Positions 1-13,267 of a stretch of DNA of 64,000 nucleotides are shown one piece after another. Origin of the DNA: Campylorhamphus procurvoides (Eukaryota; Chordata; Aves; Passeriformes; Dendrocolaptidae); NCBI GenBank assembly GCA_013396655.1, contig WBMV01007712.1, positions 434,001 through 498,000 on the forward strand, given 5' to 3'. A model generated the notes under the pieces. The model had not been told where the DNA came from. It saw nothing but the letters and a program-made list of their open reading frames with translations, and ran no database searches. Made by a program: the position numbers and the translations under genes. Position 1 is the stretch's first letter; every line of letters starts with the position of its first letter.

Positions 1-2680
1 AAGGGTAGAAGTGATGCAACATAACTTTTAAAACTGACTGCTGGAGCAGGGAATGTACAACTTCAGTGAAATGTTTGTGGGCAACTTACAAATCCAATTA
101 ATTACTCCTATGAAAAATTGTCAGTATTTCTGAGTTATTCTTTGGAGGCTTCTGCAATTTCTTCCCAGAAAAAAGTTGAAATCCCATTGGTGCAATTTTC
201 ACTGTAAATGACTCATTCAATCCTGGTGTAGACAAATAAATAACACAGGATACACAAAAATGTTTTGAAATCCACGTAAGAAGCAATGCAAAGATTCAGC
301 ACAAGCTTCAAATAAGGTGAAGAGTAGCTGGAGTGAGGCCACACAGAGCCCACACCTGACTTCCAGCCAACATCAGTATCCTGTCTCGGGCAAACCCTCA
401 CTCATACGACCAAACAGAAAATGCTTGGGATGGTTTTTAAATTCAGAATATAATTTCCATCTCTTTTTGAATATCAGACTAAATGAAACAACATGAACAA
501 AAACATCATCTCTGGCTGTATCTCCTTCTCTGCAGAAAATCAAAAACGAAGCACAAGGCCATGTGAAAACTTTAGTGCATAAACTGGTTTATCTTGTTGT
601 TGACAGGTGCGTTTTGGCTGTTGTCAGGGTAGTTCTCCTTTTGGTCTTAAATTGTGGTTGCATCCAGCATATCACAGACAGCTCTTGTTGGTCCATCTGT
701 CTGTGGAATAGAGTCACTCTGCCTGGTTTGGATGTGTCTGCTGTGGGGCTCTGACAGACTTATTTAAAACAAAACACCACACCTCAACCCCACTGGTGAG
801 TGTAAATCTCAGAGGAAAACAGATAAATAAATCTCAAACTCTCAAAAGAAAGACAGGAAGACTGGTATTAGGAACCATGGCAGAGCTAAGTAATCAGCTG
901 AGGCAAATATTGTTGCAGTCTGTCAGCTCATACAGAGATAATTATGATTAGTGTGTTGGATACTCCTGAGCACAGACCGTAAAACCCACCATAGGAATTT
1001 TTCCTGTCACAGAGATGCTTTTCTTATGCTGAATTGTCACTTTGGTTACATAAGTAGAAAAATATTCTTATGTAATTTCTTCCAGATATGCAGGACTCAG
1101 AAGTTCTGTTTTCAGTGGAAATAGATGTGCATCAATAAAATTGACTGAAAGACAAATAGCATCTTTAGGTTAGAAGAAAAGGATGGCAAATGTCTTCTGT
1201 AGCTTGTAAAGTCCTATGGCTTGAAACCTAATAATATTGTATATATCTGCTAGCAGATAGAACAAAGAGCATCTTGCTATACAAAAAGACTTGGTAGAAG
1301 AGAGGACTTTTTACCAGGATTCACCTTAAAAAGGGGAAAAATAGATACTCATCTACTATAGTTAATTCTAGTTTAAAGTCTTCTCTAATTTGCTAACTGT
1401 TTGTTTGGCCTCGGAAGTCCTAATAAACATGAAGTGGTATATCCTGGTTTTCACAGGTGTGCTGTGGTGGAGCTTTTGGATGCCATAAGCAATAAAAGGA
1501 AAAAACATAAAATAAGTATGCAAAATAATTCTGGGAGTGAAGGAATGAATGCCCATCTCTGACTCTACCTTGTTTGTGCAAGTAACTCCTGAGCTCTGTT
1601 GCTTAATTTGTCTCTGAAATGTGCTAACAATAGCAAGTGTCTGGGGAAAAACTTGGATTTCCTTTCAATAGCTTTGCTTTTGGTGAGCCTCTAATACTAG
1701 CAAGGAAAATGTCTCTATACAATGTGATCTTAGTATCAAATTATTTATTATGTTTGTATAAAGGTGAAAATAGCTTAAAAAAGTAAATATCTTAAGGATA
1801 CAGTTAATTTGTGATACTCAATGGGAAATAGAGAATGAGCAAAACGATCACAGAAAGCTACCTTAAAATATGCCTTGCATATGTTACCTGTCCAAAGCAC
1901 AGAGTAAGTGTTACTGTGTGTTATATATAATTCAGGAAACATTCTATTTGATAGGCTGGTAAATTTATTATCTGTTTTTGAACTATTTCAGAGCCAGGAT
2001 AGCAAATAAACAGTCTGTATTTGTAATGGGCATGATCTGAAACATCCTGACCTGCAGTATGCATTTTCTGGAAGAAAATAGAGCCCCTGGAGGGGGATGG
2101 CAAACCCTATGTGAGGAATACCTGTAGGAAGCAGTTTTCTCTGCCAGGGGAACACCTTTCAGATGTATTCAGAGGCCCAAGAAATGTTACCCTAAAATTT
2201 GGTAAAAGGAAGATAAACCTGATGCTGTGGATATTTGAAAACATCAGCAAGTAGACAGGGAGAGATTTGACTCATGCTGACTTAAAACTAAATATGTTAA
2301 ATAATTTTCATTTGTATTAGGTTTGGAAATATATTTATAGGACCATAACATTTTTTTGTAAATTGCCTTGATGTTTTTGGCTGTATTTTTTTCTTCTTTC
2401 CCCTGTCTGTTTTTTCAAAATGTAACTAACAGTATTTGTTAAACAGGTACATCGTGAATTTTTATTGCTTCAGTGGTGTTGCAATTTTTCTTTCCATATG
2501 TGTCGTATAATGACCAGTTCTAACAGGTTGTCCTTATTTCGTTTTAAGAATGGATACTCTTAATGGATCATTTTAAGGGCCAGAAAATCCTGAACTAACA
2601 GAACTCAGAGTAATTACTTTTAAAGCCAATGGAATTCTGCCAGCTGACACCATCTGATGATCTGACTTTGCTTCTTTTAA

Positions 2681-2684
<4 letters not shown>
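1..2684. other. Gene-free AT-rich unique DNA
   Basis: I see no gene, RNA gene or recognisable repeat here. Open frames stay near 60 codons on both strands, have no recognisable domains, and lack convincing splice sites around them. The sequence is AT-rich with few CpGs, as expected of avian intergenic or intronic DNA. Confidence 0.6.

Positions 2685-2712
<28 letters not shown>
2685..2712. repeat. 28-base poly-T tract
   Basis: An uninterrupted run of 28 T residues, the longest homopolymer in the window. Read on the minus strand it is a poly-A run. An AAATAAA sequence lies about 40 bases upstream on that strand (plus positions 2752-2760), so a poly-A-tailed retrocopy was considered. I could not see a matching target-site duplication or any coding remnant to the right. 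A simple expanded T tract is the safer call. Confidence 0.9.
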
Positions 2713-2715
<3 letters not shown>

Positions 2716-5700
2716 GTTGAAATAAATCTTTCATGCTAGGCTAGCTCAGCATTTTTATTTTCCCCCAATAAGAAAGCATCTAGATTCTTTAAAGAGCTTT
2801 CACAGTTCCATTCTTCAGAGGCTGTGAAGTTTTGATGTCCTATTGTGTTAAGGCAGTGCCAATGGTGTGTCCAGGATGGCAGGATCTGGCAGCTGTGCTA
2901 CTCTTTCACCATTATTATTGTTATTTCACAGTAACTTCCACAAAACCATAACAGAAAATTTGCCTGCCAATTGACACTGCTGTCTCACAAGGTTTTCGAA
3001 CTCTTTTTGGTTAATGTATGGGGTAATTAGTTGTTTCTTCTAAATTAAATTACACTGAACTGCACTTTCCTTCTGTTGAACTATTTACTGAGACACTTAA
3101 ATCTGTATTTTTTTCTGTCATGTTCAGCAGTTTGTGCTGATTGGGATGAGCTTTCCAGCAGTGAGGTTTATGCTTTCTTACCTCTGTTTGCTGTGACAGC
3201 TCTTGTTTTTCCCTGTTAACTTCAGTCAAACTTATAGTTTGGAAGTATTCTAAAAGAATCAAGGTCTTAGTGAACTACTGTGAAACCAACACAAACTGTT
3301 GAACCAGGTAGAGCCACAGTGCTTAAATTCACACTGCTTAAATCTGTCTCCTAAATTAGACAGTTTGTCTCCCCAGTTTCTTGCAGTCTGAAAAGAGGCA
3401 AAGTCTTCTTGGAATGTGCTTTAGAGTAAAAGCCTAAAAAAAGCTTTAAGCCTTTCCCTTTAGAAGACTGTTTTTCTCCACTGTCCTTGGGTAAGGAATA
3501 TGCAGGTTGTGTGAGCCACTCTGCCTGAATCAGAGAAAGTGAGTTTGTAAAGAAGATACTTCCTGTAACTTATTTTTCTTCTTAAATCTTGGATGAAGAA
3601 CCAGCCATTCCACTGATGATGAGATTGTATTTCAGACTATTGGTTTTCATGTCCCAATTACACTGTTTATTTTCCCAATAGCCAGCCTGAACATTTTCTT
3701 TCTATGGCTCAAGCCTGTTTCTTTCATGTAATCTGTAAAGAAGATGCAGAGCATACTCCTGTAATGTTTTTTGTTGGTTTGGTTGGTTGTTTGGGTTTTT
3801 TTTTTTTAATGGCTTGATATTAGTGATTGTTTTAGAAAAGGACTAATCGTAGATGATAAATCTGTGACCAAGCAGCAATTCCACATCAGATTCATATAGA
3901 TGTACATTTGTCTGAAGTGATATGTTTAAACTTTCTTTAGTATTGTTTAGTATTGTTTTCTGGTTTTGCTCCTCTCCAGCCTTTCACTCCTACAGTCCTT
4001 ATGAGTTTGTGCCATCTGCTGATGTAATAACTGGGTTTTCTACTGTGCCATAGGTGAGAGTGGTGACTACCCCAAGATGTACCCCATTACTTCTGTTTCT
4101 ATGAATTTGGAGGGAGGTGGGCAGAGCAATCCTGTTCTGTTTGCCACAAGAGGGGCCACCAGCTCTTCTATGCTGTCTGAGAAGCCCTACAACATCTCCA
4201 GCTGTGTGGCTTTATGTCCTATAACAGGAAAACCAAATCCCAAAACCTAAACAGACATTTCTTTGGTGCTTTAATTTTGACAAAGTGATGTGGTCTGTTA
4301 TATATTTTTTTCTTTGTATTACTTTCTAGACTTTTCAAGTGGTTCCTGTACTTACCACTGTCTTCTGAACTGTTAATGCATGAATTCCTGCTCTTGAGAC
4401 ATTGCCTGTCAAGCAAATTGTCCCAATTAACCTGGTGGTTCCCAATTTGCTAAGCAATCTTGAATCATAGACTCTCATCAAGTACCCTTTGGAAATCTGA
4501 CTATGCTTATATTTCCACTTAATTTCCCTTATCTAAAATGGTAGTAGTATAACACTGCAGCAGATTGGTTCATTAAGTATAACCTCCAGTGCTTTAAGCC
4601 ACTCTAAAACCCTGTATTTATCAAGAAACTCCACCAGATGGAATATAGCTGTTGCACCAGCTTAGAACTTGTGACATCTTAAATGACAGTTGCTTACTAA
4701 AACAGTTTTCTCTCATTTTGTGTCATTTAATCTCCTTGTTGTCTAAATTCTCTTTGGGTAATTTGAGTTAAGGACACATGCTCCTCTTTATTTGTTCTCC
4801 TCTGTTCCAATGACAAGGACTGTTTTCTAAATAGTTTGAAAATGTGGGTAAAACAAAGTCTGTCTCAAGCAGATTTTAAATGTTTTTCTCAATTTAGGTG
4901 CTTTCAGTTTTTTTTTCCTATTCACTTAAATCATACTCATCAAAGATAATTACAGATAGGCTGTTCAAGGAATCTCTCCTGCAATTGGAAAGATTTTCTT
5001 TCTCCAAAAGGTTATTGGCTTTCTAGAACAGCCTTCCTGGCCAGTTCAGGTGTGGTATGCATGTTTTATTATGGCCACTTTACTAGGAGTTTGGCCAGAA
5101 TATTGATTTTTTTTAATTGAATAATGGAGGTACTTCAGCAAGAGGATCATGCTGTTCATAAGAACAAGAAAATACTATTTATTACAACTGGATTGCCTAC
5201 AGTCCTGTACTCAGACTTCAGTTAATCTCAGGGACTGATATTCTGCTTTGACCAGAAGTGGAAATACCTGTTGTGTGTTAATAGGGAGGAGCTGAATCTG
5301 GATGCAGGCAGCAGTGGCAGGGGCTGTACAGCACAGAAGGGACAGACTGTGTCCCTTGGGATTCAGGCTGTGGTGGCTCTAAGAACACCCAGTGCCAGAG
5401 GCCAAGCCTGTGCCCTGTGCTGCTCCACTTCAGTGTGATGTGCTTGATTTGGCTCAGGCTAAAACCCACACATGAGCCAGTGATATGAAAGGAGGGCAGC
5501 AGGGCTAAATGATTGTTGTAGGACTCTTCCTACTGAATTGATCCGTATCAACCCTCCTAGAAGGTTAGTGGTCAGAGGGAAAGAAAGTGTAGTGACAAGA
5601 CATGGCTTTGTCAGTCAAAATTGCATAGAAATACTTCCTGGAATTCCTATTGTTATCACTACAGGGATAATAGAGGTTGACAAAGGAGCAGAAATCCTAG

Positions 5701-6848
5701 AACTTGATGCTCATGAGCATCTTGATTTCTAATGAAATTAATTTTTTTTCTTTTAAAGTACCTAAACATGGTTTTTTACATTGAAATAAGATGTTTTCAG
5801 CTGCTAAGTGAATATCAGAATAATCTTGAGGTAGACTTGCTGGTATGTGCTGGGTTTTGCTGTAATATCTGCTTAGCAAAACCTAGTGTTTTCAAAGTAA
5901 TGACCTTAATATTGTGGTCTCCAGTTAAGACTCAGTCCGCAACTCACTTCCTTCTATTCAATAGAGGAAATCAATAATAATAGGTTTTAGGACTTACACT
6001 GTATAGGCACAAAATGTATTTTTATGCAATGCTACATTTGAGTTTTCACTGTGGGAATTATATTGGAATACTAGACTGAAAAATGGATTTGTTTTAGCAA
6101 GCAGATTTCATAGAAGTTTGAACTGTAGAACTCAATGCATTTTTCTGGTGAAGCTAAGATTTCCAGTGATGACAATTATCAAATCTGAAATGCAAAGAGT
6201 AAGTGCCGTGTTGGGTGCTTATTCACAGTGCATAGTAATTTTACCATGTTTTAAAATTCAGGACAGTATGTAAGAGCTTATAGCTTTTCTCATCAGCTAC
6301 TCTTTCTGCTTATAAATTCAATGTTGGCTGTCTAATCATCGGCAAATATCTTTATTAAAACACGCTACTAGATAAATAAGTTTCCCAGTTATAATCACAA
6401 ATACATGTGTCATTAAACACACTGGGAAGGCTGAACACATTGCAGCTCTCTGTTGATGCATTCTGTATAATTTTAAACTTATGCTAACATCAAAACTTTC
6501 TAGTATGAACACACAAGACTAGGCTATGCAATATCATGGGAATAAATGGAGTATTTTTCTGGACTTTGCTCTCAGATCTGGATTCTGCTTTTCAAACCAG
6601 TCCCTGAGGTGTTCTCTGTTGGGTTCAACTGTCTGACAAGAGGAAATGTGGTGAAATTGTGAGTCTAGGGAAGACCATGCTTGATTTTTGTAGGGATTAC
6701 CTGGAAAGTACCAGATCCACTTTCTTGAACCATTGTATCCATTAGCTGGGTTTGGATCTGATGGCTGTTTTTTTACAACTCTCTCCAACTAGACGTTTTC
6801 TGTATATATAAGCTGATTTTAGACTGGAAGAACAATGATGTCGTTCAG
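2713..6848. other. Gene-free stretch
   Basis: Unique AT-rich DNA with no supported gene. It holds T/G-rich low-complexity sequence near 3764-3808, a CTCF-like motif at 4010-4022 and a slightly more GC-rich patch at about 5280-5505. A frame open from 5484 to 5732 encodes about 82 residues, but it matches no family I know, has no good initiation context, and is treated as chance. Confidence 0.5.
4010..4022 (-). promoter_or_regulatory. CTCF-like motif
   Basis: The minus strand reads TCAGCAGATGGCA. This agrees with the vertebrate CTCF core CCASYAGRKGGCR at 12 of 13 positions; the first base differs. The core AGATGGC is intact. A single motif match in 64 kb can arise by chance, and occupancy is not shown by sequence. 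Confidence 0.35.
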
Positions 6849-6921
6849 GAGTTGGACTTCAGTGATCCTTGTGGGTCCCTTCATGGACATTCTGTGATCC
6901 CTTCAGGATATTTTATGACCT
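6849..6921 (+). mobile_element. CR1 LINE 3' end fragment
   Basis: A short remnant of the extreme 3' end of a CR1 non-LTR retrotransposon in plus orientation. The stretch GTTGGACTTCAGTGATCC followed by TTGTGGGTCCCTTC is the usual CR1 3'UTR signature, and it is followed by octamer-like terminal units (ATTCTGTG, then ATTTTATG). Everything 5' of this is missing, the typical result of 5' truncation or later decay. The terminal part looks duplicated with a 22-base period: CCCTTCA recurs at 6877 and 6899. Confidence 0.75.
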
Positions 6922-9809
6922 GTTTCGTTTTGTTCCAAGCCCAATACTTGAGAGACTGCATACCTTGTAGAAGTAGATTAGCTTTCTGGCACTGCTCCTA
7001 TGGTGAGAGGATAACGTAAGGAAATAAAAATTCATTAGTTTTAATGTTTTTCATTTGGAATAACTCTGTTTCAGACATCTGAATTAATATTTTGTCATGT
7101 TTTTCTACATTTGCTCATATCCAGTATTGCAATTTGTGGTCATTTGTCTTGAAATTCATTCAGGCTTTGGTTCCATGATAAGCATACTTTGTTTCAGGAG
7201 GTGGCTGTAGATAGATTTAATTAATAGTGGGTTACTTAATTTCACTGGCAGTCCTCAAGCATAACTTTTAGTAACTTACGCAGTTTTTACTGTGAGATTT
7301 TTGTGTGTATCTCAAACTGAAGCCCTGGATTAGATGCTTTCTTCTGCATAATGTAGGCGGATGCTGAAGGAGATGCTTGTCCTGTTCTCCAACCCCATTT
7401 ATTACACCACTGCCTCTTTTGGGATGTTGCTCCTGAAAACACTGCTATATATTCATTCCAGACACTCTATTTCACAGTAATCACTAACCATAAACCAAGT
7501 AATTATGTTTTTAATATACATTTCCACCTCTATCAACCATTCTGCCCTTAAGCAGGCTATAAAACAGGATTTTTAACATTTCGGTGATTCTGTGAACCAT
7601 CCCGTCTTCACTAACGCTAATCATAGAAATTTCTTTCCACTGGTGACTTTCCAATTCCTTTTACTTTATTTGGCAGATTCCTGTCACTGATACAGCAATA
7701 ACTGAGGTGATTCTGTCTTTCCTGCTTAATTCACCTGAACTTTCATGAAATAACGGAGTTTTCTGTGCTTTGTTTGTTTCCTTTATCAGCTTGACTTTAT
7801 ACTATTAGTTTAAAATCTCCCTTGCTGCTTCAGTTGGTCCATAGCAGAGATTAACCCCTTTTCTGGTTGACAAGGGCCCCTCAGGCCTTTTCTTTGTCTG
7901 AAAAATGGACTGATATTCTATAGTCAAAACTTCCAAAGTTTAATCTCATAATTTCATGAAGTTTCATTTGAAAATAGTGGTCCATCCTCCAGTACTTTTT
8001 TTTCCCTCAGAACAGATCTTTAGTGAAATAATTTCAAATTTGTTGTGCTGATAATTCTTCAGCTAAATGAAGACCCCCAAAGTCTTCTGTGACCTGCCTG
8101 GGTGATAACCCGCAGGCATTTGTCTGTGCAGCACTGCTGTTGAAGATCCAAAAAATGACTTCATATTCCCCCAACCAACAGCCACGTGCTGTATAGAGGC
8201 TAAAACGAGCTATCCCTAAGTGCTGCTCAAGTTCATTCAAACAAATAAATATACAAGGCTGAGTAAAAAGTAATAATAAAAAAATATTAGCCTACTTTGT
8301 ACATACTCATGATAACTTGAACATAGTGTTTATTTTCCCTATGAGTGTGCTCTGTCACAGGTCAGCAAGTCTGATCTGTCTCTATAGTTGTAATTTTAGT
8401 TGATGAATCTTTTATTAAAGATGAACAGAATTCTTGATGGTGCAAGTGGTTTTCATAAATAAGCAATAAAGGAGAGGGTATCAGAAATACAAGGTAAAGA
8501 ACAGGACCTTTAAAGCAGGTTATGTTACAGGTAACAATACATATCCTGCTGTTATAAAGTTTGAATTTAGTTAGAATATAAATATCATGCTCTCTAGATA
8601 TGTAGGTGTTCAAATCCTTCTGAATGTAGTTGGAGTGGTACAGGAATGTTTCAGACGCAGAGATGGACCTTCTGGAAGGATTTTGGAGAAGTTATAGTGA
8701 ACAATTTATGGACTGTAGCTGCATGTAAATTTTGAGTGACTTGATTAAAGGGATGGCTATTCCAGTGCAAATTGAAAATGCACTTAATGAGCCATGTCCT
8801 CAGGTTTTTGTTGTTGCTTTTTTTTTTTCTTTAAGGAGTCTGAGTCAGCAGAACGAGCCTTGTTCAAATACCAGAGCAGACTTGACGTGCCTCTGGCTGA
8901 ACTTTGTGGCTGCTGTTCACAACCACCTCTCATGACACTTCCCTTTAATCATATATTGGGAGGACAGAGTGGGACTGAAATATCCAGTCATGTCCTGATA
9001 AATCTTCACTCTCTCAAGGATGATGTCTGCTCCCTTCCACAGAAACCTCAAGATTTATATTGCTCTATGCTGAGATTAGCAGCTGGATTTTTCATTATTT
9101 GCTGGATGCTTTGGGTACTGAAGTAAATAGGCTGTAGGGAGGCCGGGAAAGGGAAAAGTAACTGTTGTGTTCCAGCCCTTGGTTCTCTGCTGGGTGTCAA
9201 GCCAACAGGGAAATCAGGACATCAGTCTGCCCTAAGTATTTAAAACACTAGGTTGCTCAACTTTATGAAAGCTGTATAACTAATGACAGATATTAAACCC
9301 CCTAAATTTTAACATTGAATCTTTTGCTAGTGATAAATTATGTAAGGTGGTGATGCTGATATTGTTATTTATTTCTTCAACGTTTTGATATTTCAGGCTT
9401 CCACTTTTCCTTTTTTTCCCCCAAAGTCATATTTGGGATTTTTTTTGTTTATAGTGAGATAGGTTATTATTTTAAAATACAACAAGACTGAAATATTTAT
9501 TTCTCTCTTGGTGAGTCTGCTTCAAATAGGTTATCTTTACCAATTTACTGACAACAGGCAAGGATAAGCAAAAGGAAAAAAAATATTTCACAGCCCCCCT
9601 CTCCAATTTACATCTACACTATTAATGTAAAAAAATCCCGAAGTTTGAATAGTAAGGAGCAAAAATTCTAATATATGTAAGAGGAATTTTGCTCACATGA
9701 CCAGTCTCATTAAAACTATTGAAGTGGAACCTCTCCTAAGAGGAAGGTTACTCGAGTGTGTAATTGTTTGCAGGGCAAACTCCTACTCTGTAGCACACTG
9801 GATTTTGTT
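6922..9809. other. Gene-free stretch
   Basis: Nothing supported as a gene. The stretch includes an 11-base T run at 8818-8828 and small open frames of up to 110 codons (8794-9126) without recognisable protein features. No repeat family was recognised. Confidence 0.5.
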
Positions 9810-10350
9810 AGCATACTGTAAAAATGCATAAGGATAAGCATACAATAATTCTGTAATTAGAATTACATCAGGCATAATGTTTTTTCATTAGACAGTACAT
9901 TGGCTGGTTGTACTAATGGTTTGGAAGTGTGTGTTTCTGTGTTCTCTAGTTAATGAATGTCTTCTAGCCTGGAACACAAAAGGAATCAAATATTCGCTCC
10001 TAGACATGAATTAAATGGTGTCATCAATTTTTTAGGGTAATTAACATTTAATATAATTTTCACCTCTGATCAGCCTCCTTCTTATTTAAATCAAAACTTG
10101 TCTAGTTCCCACTTATCAGCAAAGAGATTAGCGGATGATTTGATTCACCTTAGAAAATTAAATGTTTGATAAATTTTGGCTGTGAATCAAACCAACAAAT
10201 GAACTTTGTCAATTTATAGTTGTGACCCTTATTAATTATCTAAAGAAAAAACTTACATATTCACAGGCATTTGATCAAGTCATAAGGAAGATCTCTAATA
10301 CATCTTAAATAAAGAGCATTTTATTATATTCATGAGTTTTATAAACATAT
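9810..10350. other. Candidate conserved non-coding block
   Basis: A continuous AT-rich block with no repeat signature and many TAATTA/ATTAA and ATTTGCAT-like motifs, for example GTAATTAGAATTAC near 9853 and AGGGTAATTAACATTTAAT near 10034. It also holds TTGATTCACC and TTAATTATCTAAAG strings. Dense homeodomain-type cores in non-repetitive AT-rich DNA are typical of deeply conserved enhancers in gene deserts. This is an appearance-based call; no alignment was possible. Confidence 0.3.
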
Positions 10351-13244
10351 CCCGTAATGCTGAGTCCAGCTTTTGGACACAAACAGTACTGATATGAGGC
10401 TGCAGCTTTTTTTTGTCGTTGCTGGTGACCTACTGGCCCAGGGGACAGCATGTTCTGCATTAGATCTAATGTGCAGCCTTAACCTACTTATTTCATTATT
10501 GAATGCATCTTCCATTTTAACTTTTCTGAGAGAATTTCAGGTGAAAGTCGTTGGTGTAGACTTTCCTGTGTACAAGACTCTAGGTTTGTACTTTTCTGTT
10601 AATAGTATGCCTTTAAGGCTCCAAAAAACCCCCACTGTAATTCTGTCTGGGATTACTATTTTTCGTAGAATATGCTGAACAAAAAATTATTTATAAGTTG
10701 TTTCCAGGAGAAATGTGCCAAGAGAACATAAAATTGGAATCTTCAAGAAGAGTTGCTAAAGGACAGAAGAGACAAAAAGAATGAATAAACGGGGCAGGAT
10801 ATTACCAAAATAGCAGAGAAGGGGAGTTAGTTAGTGGAAAATGTATTATATTTAAAATATCAAGCTTTTTAATTACCTTATCAATACTGATTAATGAATT
10901 ACAGGATGGTATGGATATAAATGAAGCAAAGTGAAATGATCTATGTATCTTAATCCCAAGCAGAAAATGGATTCTTTTGGCAGAGGACTAACTTGCTACC
11001 CTGGTTTTTGGGGGAAAGCGTATAGAACATGATTTACTCACAACCAGATCTGTTATTTCAGTGTTTAGTGTTATTCTTCACAATTGTTTGTTTCAAATAA
11101 AGCAGACTGGGAGTGACAGGGGCACATATCTGTCCATGCAATCCTGAGCAGAACTCTTGATTTACATCTGGTATCAGGAACTTCAGTAGTGAGCTGTTTA
11201 TAATAGAAGAATGAGTTGCTCACCCGACCATAGTGATCTGCCCCTTGATTTCCTGCCTGCTGCAGCACTGTCATTACCCACCATGTGCATTGAATGCACA
11301 TCACCCCTCTTTGCATTGTATTCCAGGAATAACATAGTGATTGCTGCTTCAATGAGTTAGTGAAATGCATACCATTAACATAATTTTAATTACAGTAAAT
11401 TGTTTTTCACTGTCTCCTTTCCTCACCCGTGGTTGAGTTTTCATAATGTTGCAAATGCTTGATGATGCCAGTAAAGATTGGGTGTCTCATGGGTAATGTC
11501 CATGAAGTCTTATTTTCTATTGTAGTTCATTAAGAAGATGCTGACATGAACCTGAGTCTGAGGTCAGTGTACAGCCCATGAATTTGTTCAACCGCTCTTG
11601 TTTGTTGCACATATAAATATTTGGTTATATAAAAAAAGCACTGTTTCCTCACAGTGGTTTAACTTTTTACCAAATCTTGAGTACTGAGCGTAGATGGTGT
11701 AAAAAAAAAACCAAAACCCTAACCTTGTAGTGTGTGCATGTCTTAAGCATTTTTGCAAAAGTACTACTACTCACTTTAAGATTCCGAAGGTAACTTAGAA
11801 AGATGCAAAATTCAAATGCAGCTGATGAATCAATAAAGCTCTCAATATGTTTAATTATTGATGCCAGTACAAAACAGTCAGTTTTGCACTGATTGTATTG
11901 AAAATACAGGAAAGGAAACTTAAATATTAGTGTCTCCTCTGAATTTCTTTTCTTTTTTTGTGAAAGTTTCTGATACTGTTTTTTGTAGTAACAGAGAAAA
12001 CAAAGTGGTTCTATCCCTTCTGCTGGAAGCAACACATGGCCATTTTACAAGGCATTTTCAGTTTCCCTATTTCCTCAGCCTCTTGAATGACAGCAATTAG
12101 AAAGCCAAAATGTTGATTGGCTTCCATGGTATTTGATTCAGTACTTCTTGTCATATCATGCCCAACAGAAGCAGACTTGTTTCATGTACCTAAAGGTATG
12201 GGCCCAAATTCACTCTTGGTGCTAATTCACTAATTAAAGGGTCTTAAATTAAGGAATGAGCTTGGCTCAGCTCTGCTGACTGCAGTGAATTTGCATGGCT
12301 CAAGACTGTTTCAATTTGCCCATGAGACTTTCTATTATTATGTTTATATAAACATTTTGTTCTGCTTGTGTTCTGTCCAGAGAGGTGGTAAATGGTGTGG
12401 AATCAATGTACACCGTCATAATCAAGCGCATCACAGTGCTCTGGCTGCCAGGTGGCATCACCTATTTTACTAAGGCCATAACAGAAGGACTGAAAGAGCT
12501 TTGCTTCAAATGTTGCACTGCTGATTTACATCTTGCTGAAATGGTACTTGCTATTCTATTTTTCCAGGAATGCTGCTGTGGTTATTAACAATGTAGTAGA
12601 TTCGTGGGGGAATCAAAACCTTGAACATGCCCTCATGGACAAATTCAGAATAAAAGTCTTACAAATGGTAATTTTTGTATGATTGTTCAGGTCACTTGAC
12701 AGCCCTTGATTTTATGAATCAGTCTGAGTCTTTAAAGTACTTTTACAGTTTAGTTGAGTGGTTTCACTTAGCTTTGCAAGACTTACCTCAGAAAAAAAAA
12801 TAGTAATGTGTTTCTTAAAAGGCAGTTTCATCGGAAGTTGTATAGTACCTTGTTGGAACTGAATCTGACCTTCTTTATGATGACCAAATATGCTCACTGT
12901 AATATCTTGGCTGAGTTTTATACTTCATCTTTTATCACTCTGTATTTGGTTTGTATTTTACTCTGGACACAAAGTAGATGTTAAAATATTAATTTAAAAA
13001 AAGCACTTATGGTGTCAGGAATTTTGTTTCTAAACATATGGTATGAATGGGGCCACACATTTGGCCTACCTGGGCAGGGACATGCTCTAGGAATGACTGT
13101 GTATCCCACTTGTCTCCTTCAAAGTCTCTCTTGGTCCTCATGGTTACTTGGTTAAAAATCACCATGTAATTTGCCTCAACTAAGTGTAACTTTAATGGAA
13201 CTACTACTCAAATTGTTTGTAGGGCAGATAAAAAGCATGAACTC
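10351..13244. other. Gene-free stretch
   Basis: No supported gene. It contains a 122-codon minus-strand frame (11667-12035) and a plus-strand frame at 12385-12588, neither with recognisable homology. The latter is preceded by a pyrimidine-rich stretch ending TTCTGTCCAG at 12380, which resembles a splice acceptor, but no matching donor and no known domain were found. It is listed again among the findings. Confidence 0.45.
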
Positions 13245-13267
13245 ATATATATATATATGTATATAAT
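13245..13267. repeat. (TA)n microsatellite
   Basis: A short alternating AT tract interrupted once by G (ATAT...ATGTATATA). It is too short to be more than a simple repeat and is likely polymorphic in length. Confidence 0.85.

Noticed and set aside
2873..2882. Shared TGTCCAGGATGGCAG near 2870 and 14800 as a dispersed repeat
   Set aside because: Similarity does not extend beyond about 15 bases in either direction, so it is likely coincidence.
8611..8625. GTTCAAATCC as a tRNA T-arm
   Set aside because: There is no complementary T-stem, no A-box and no acceptor-stem pairing around it.
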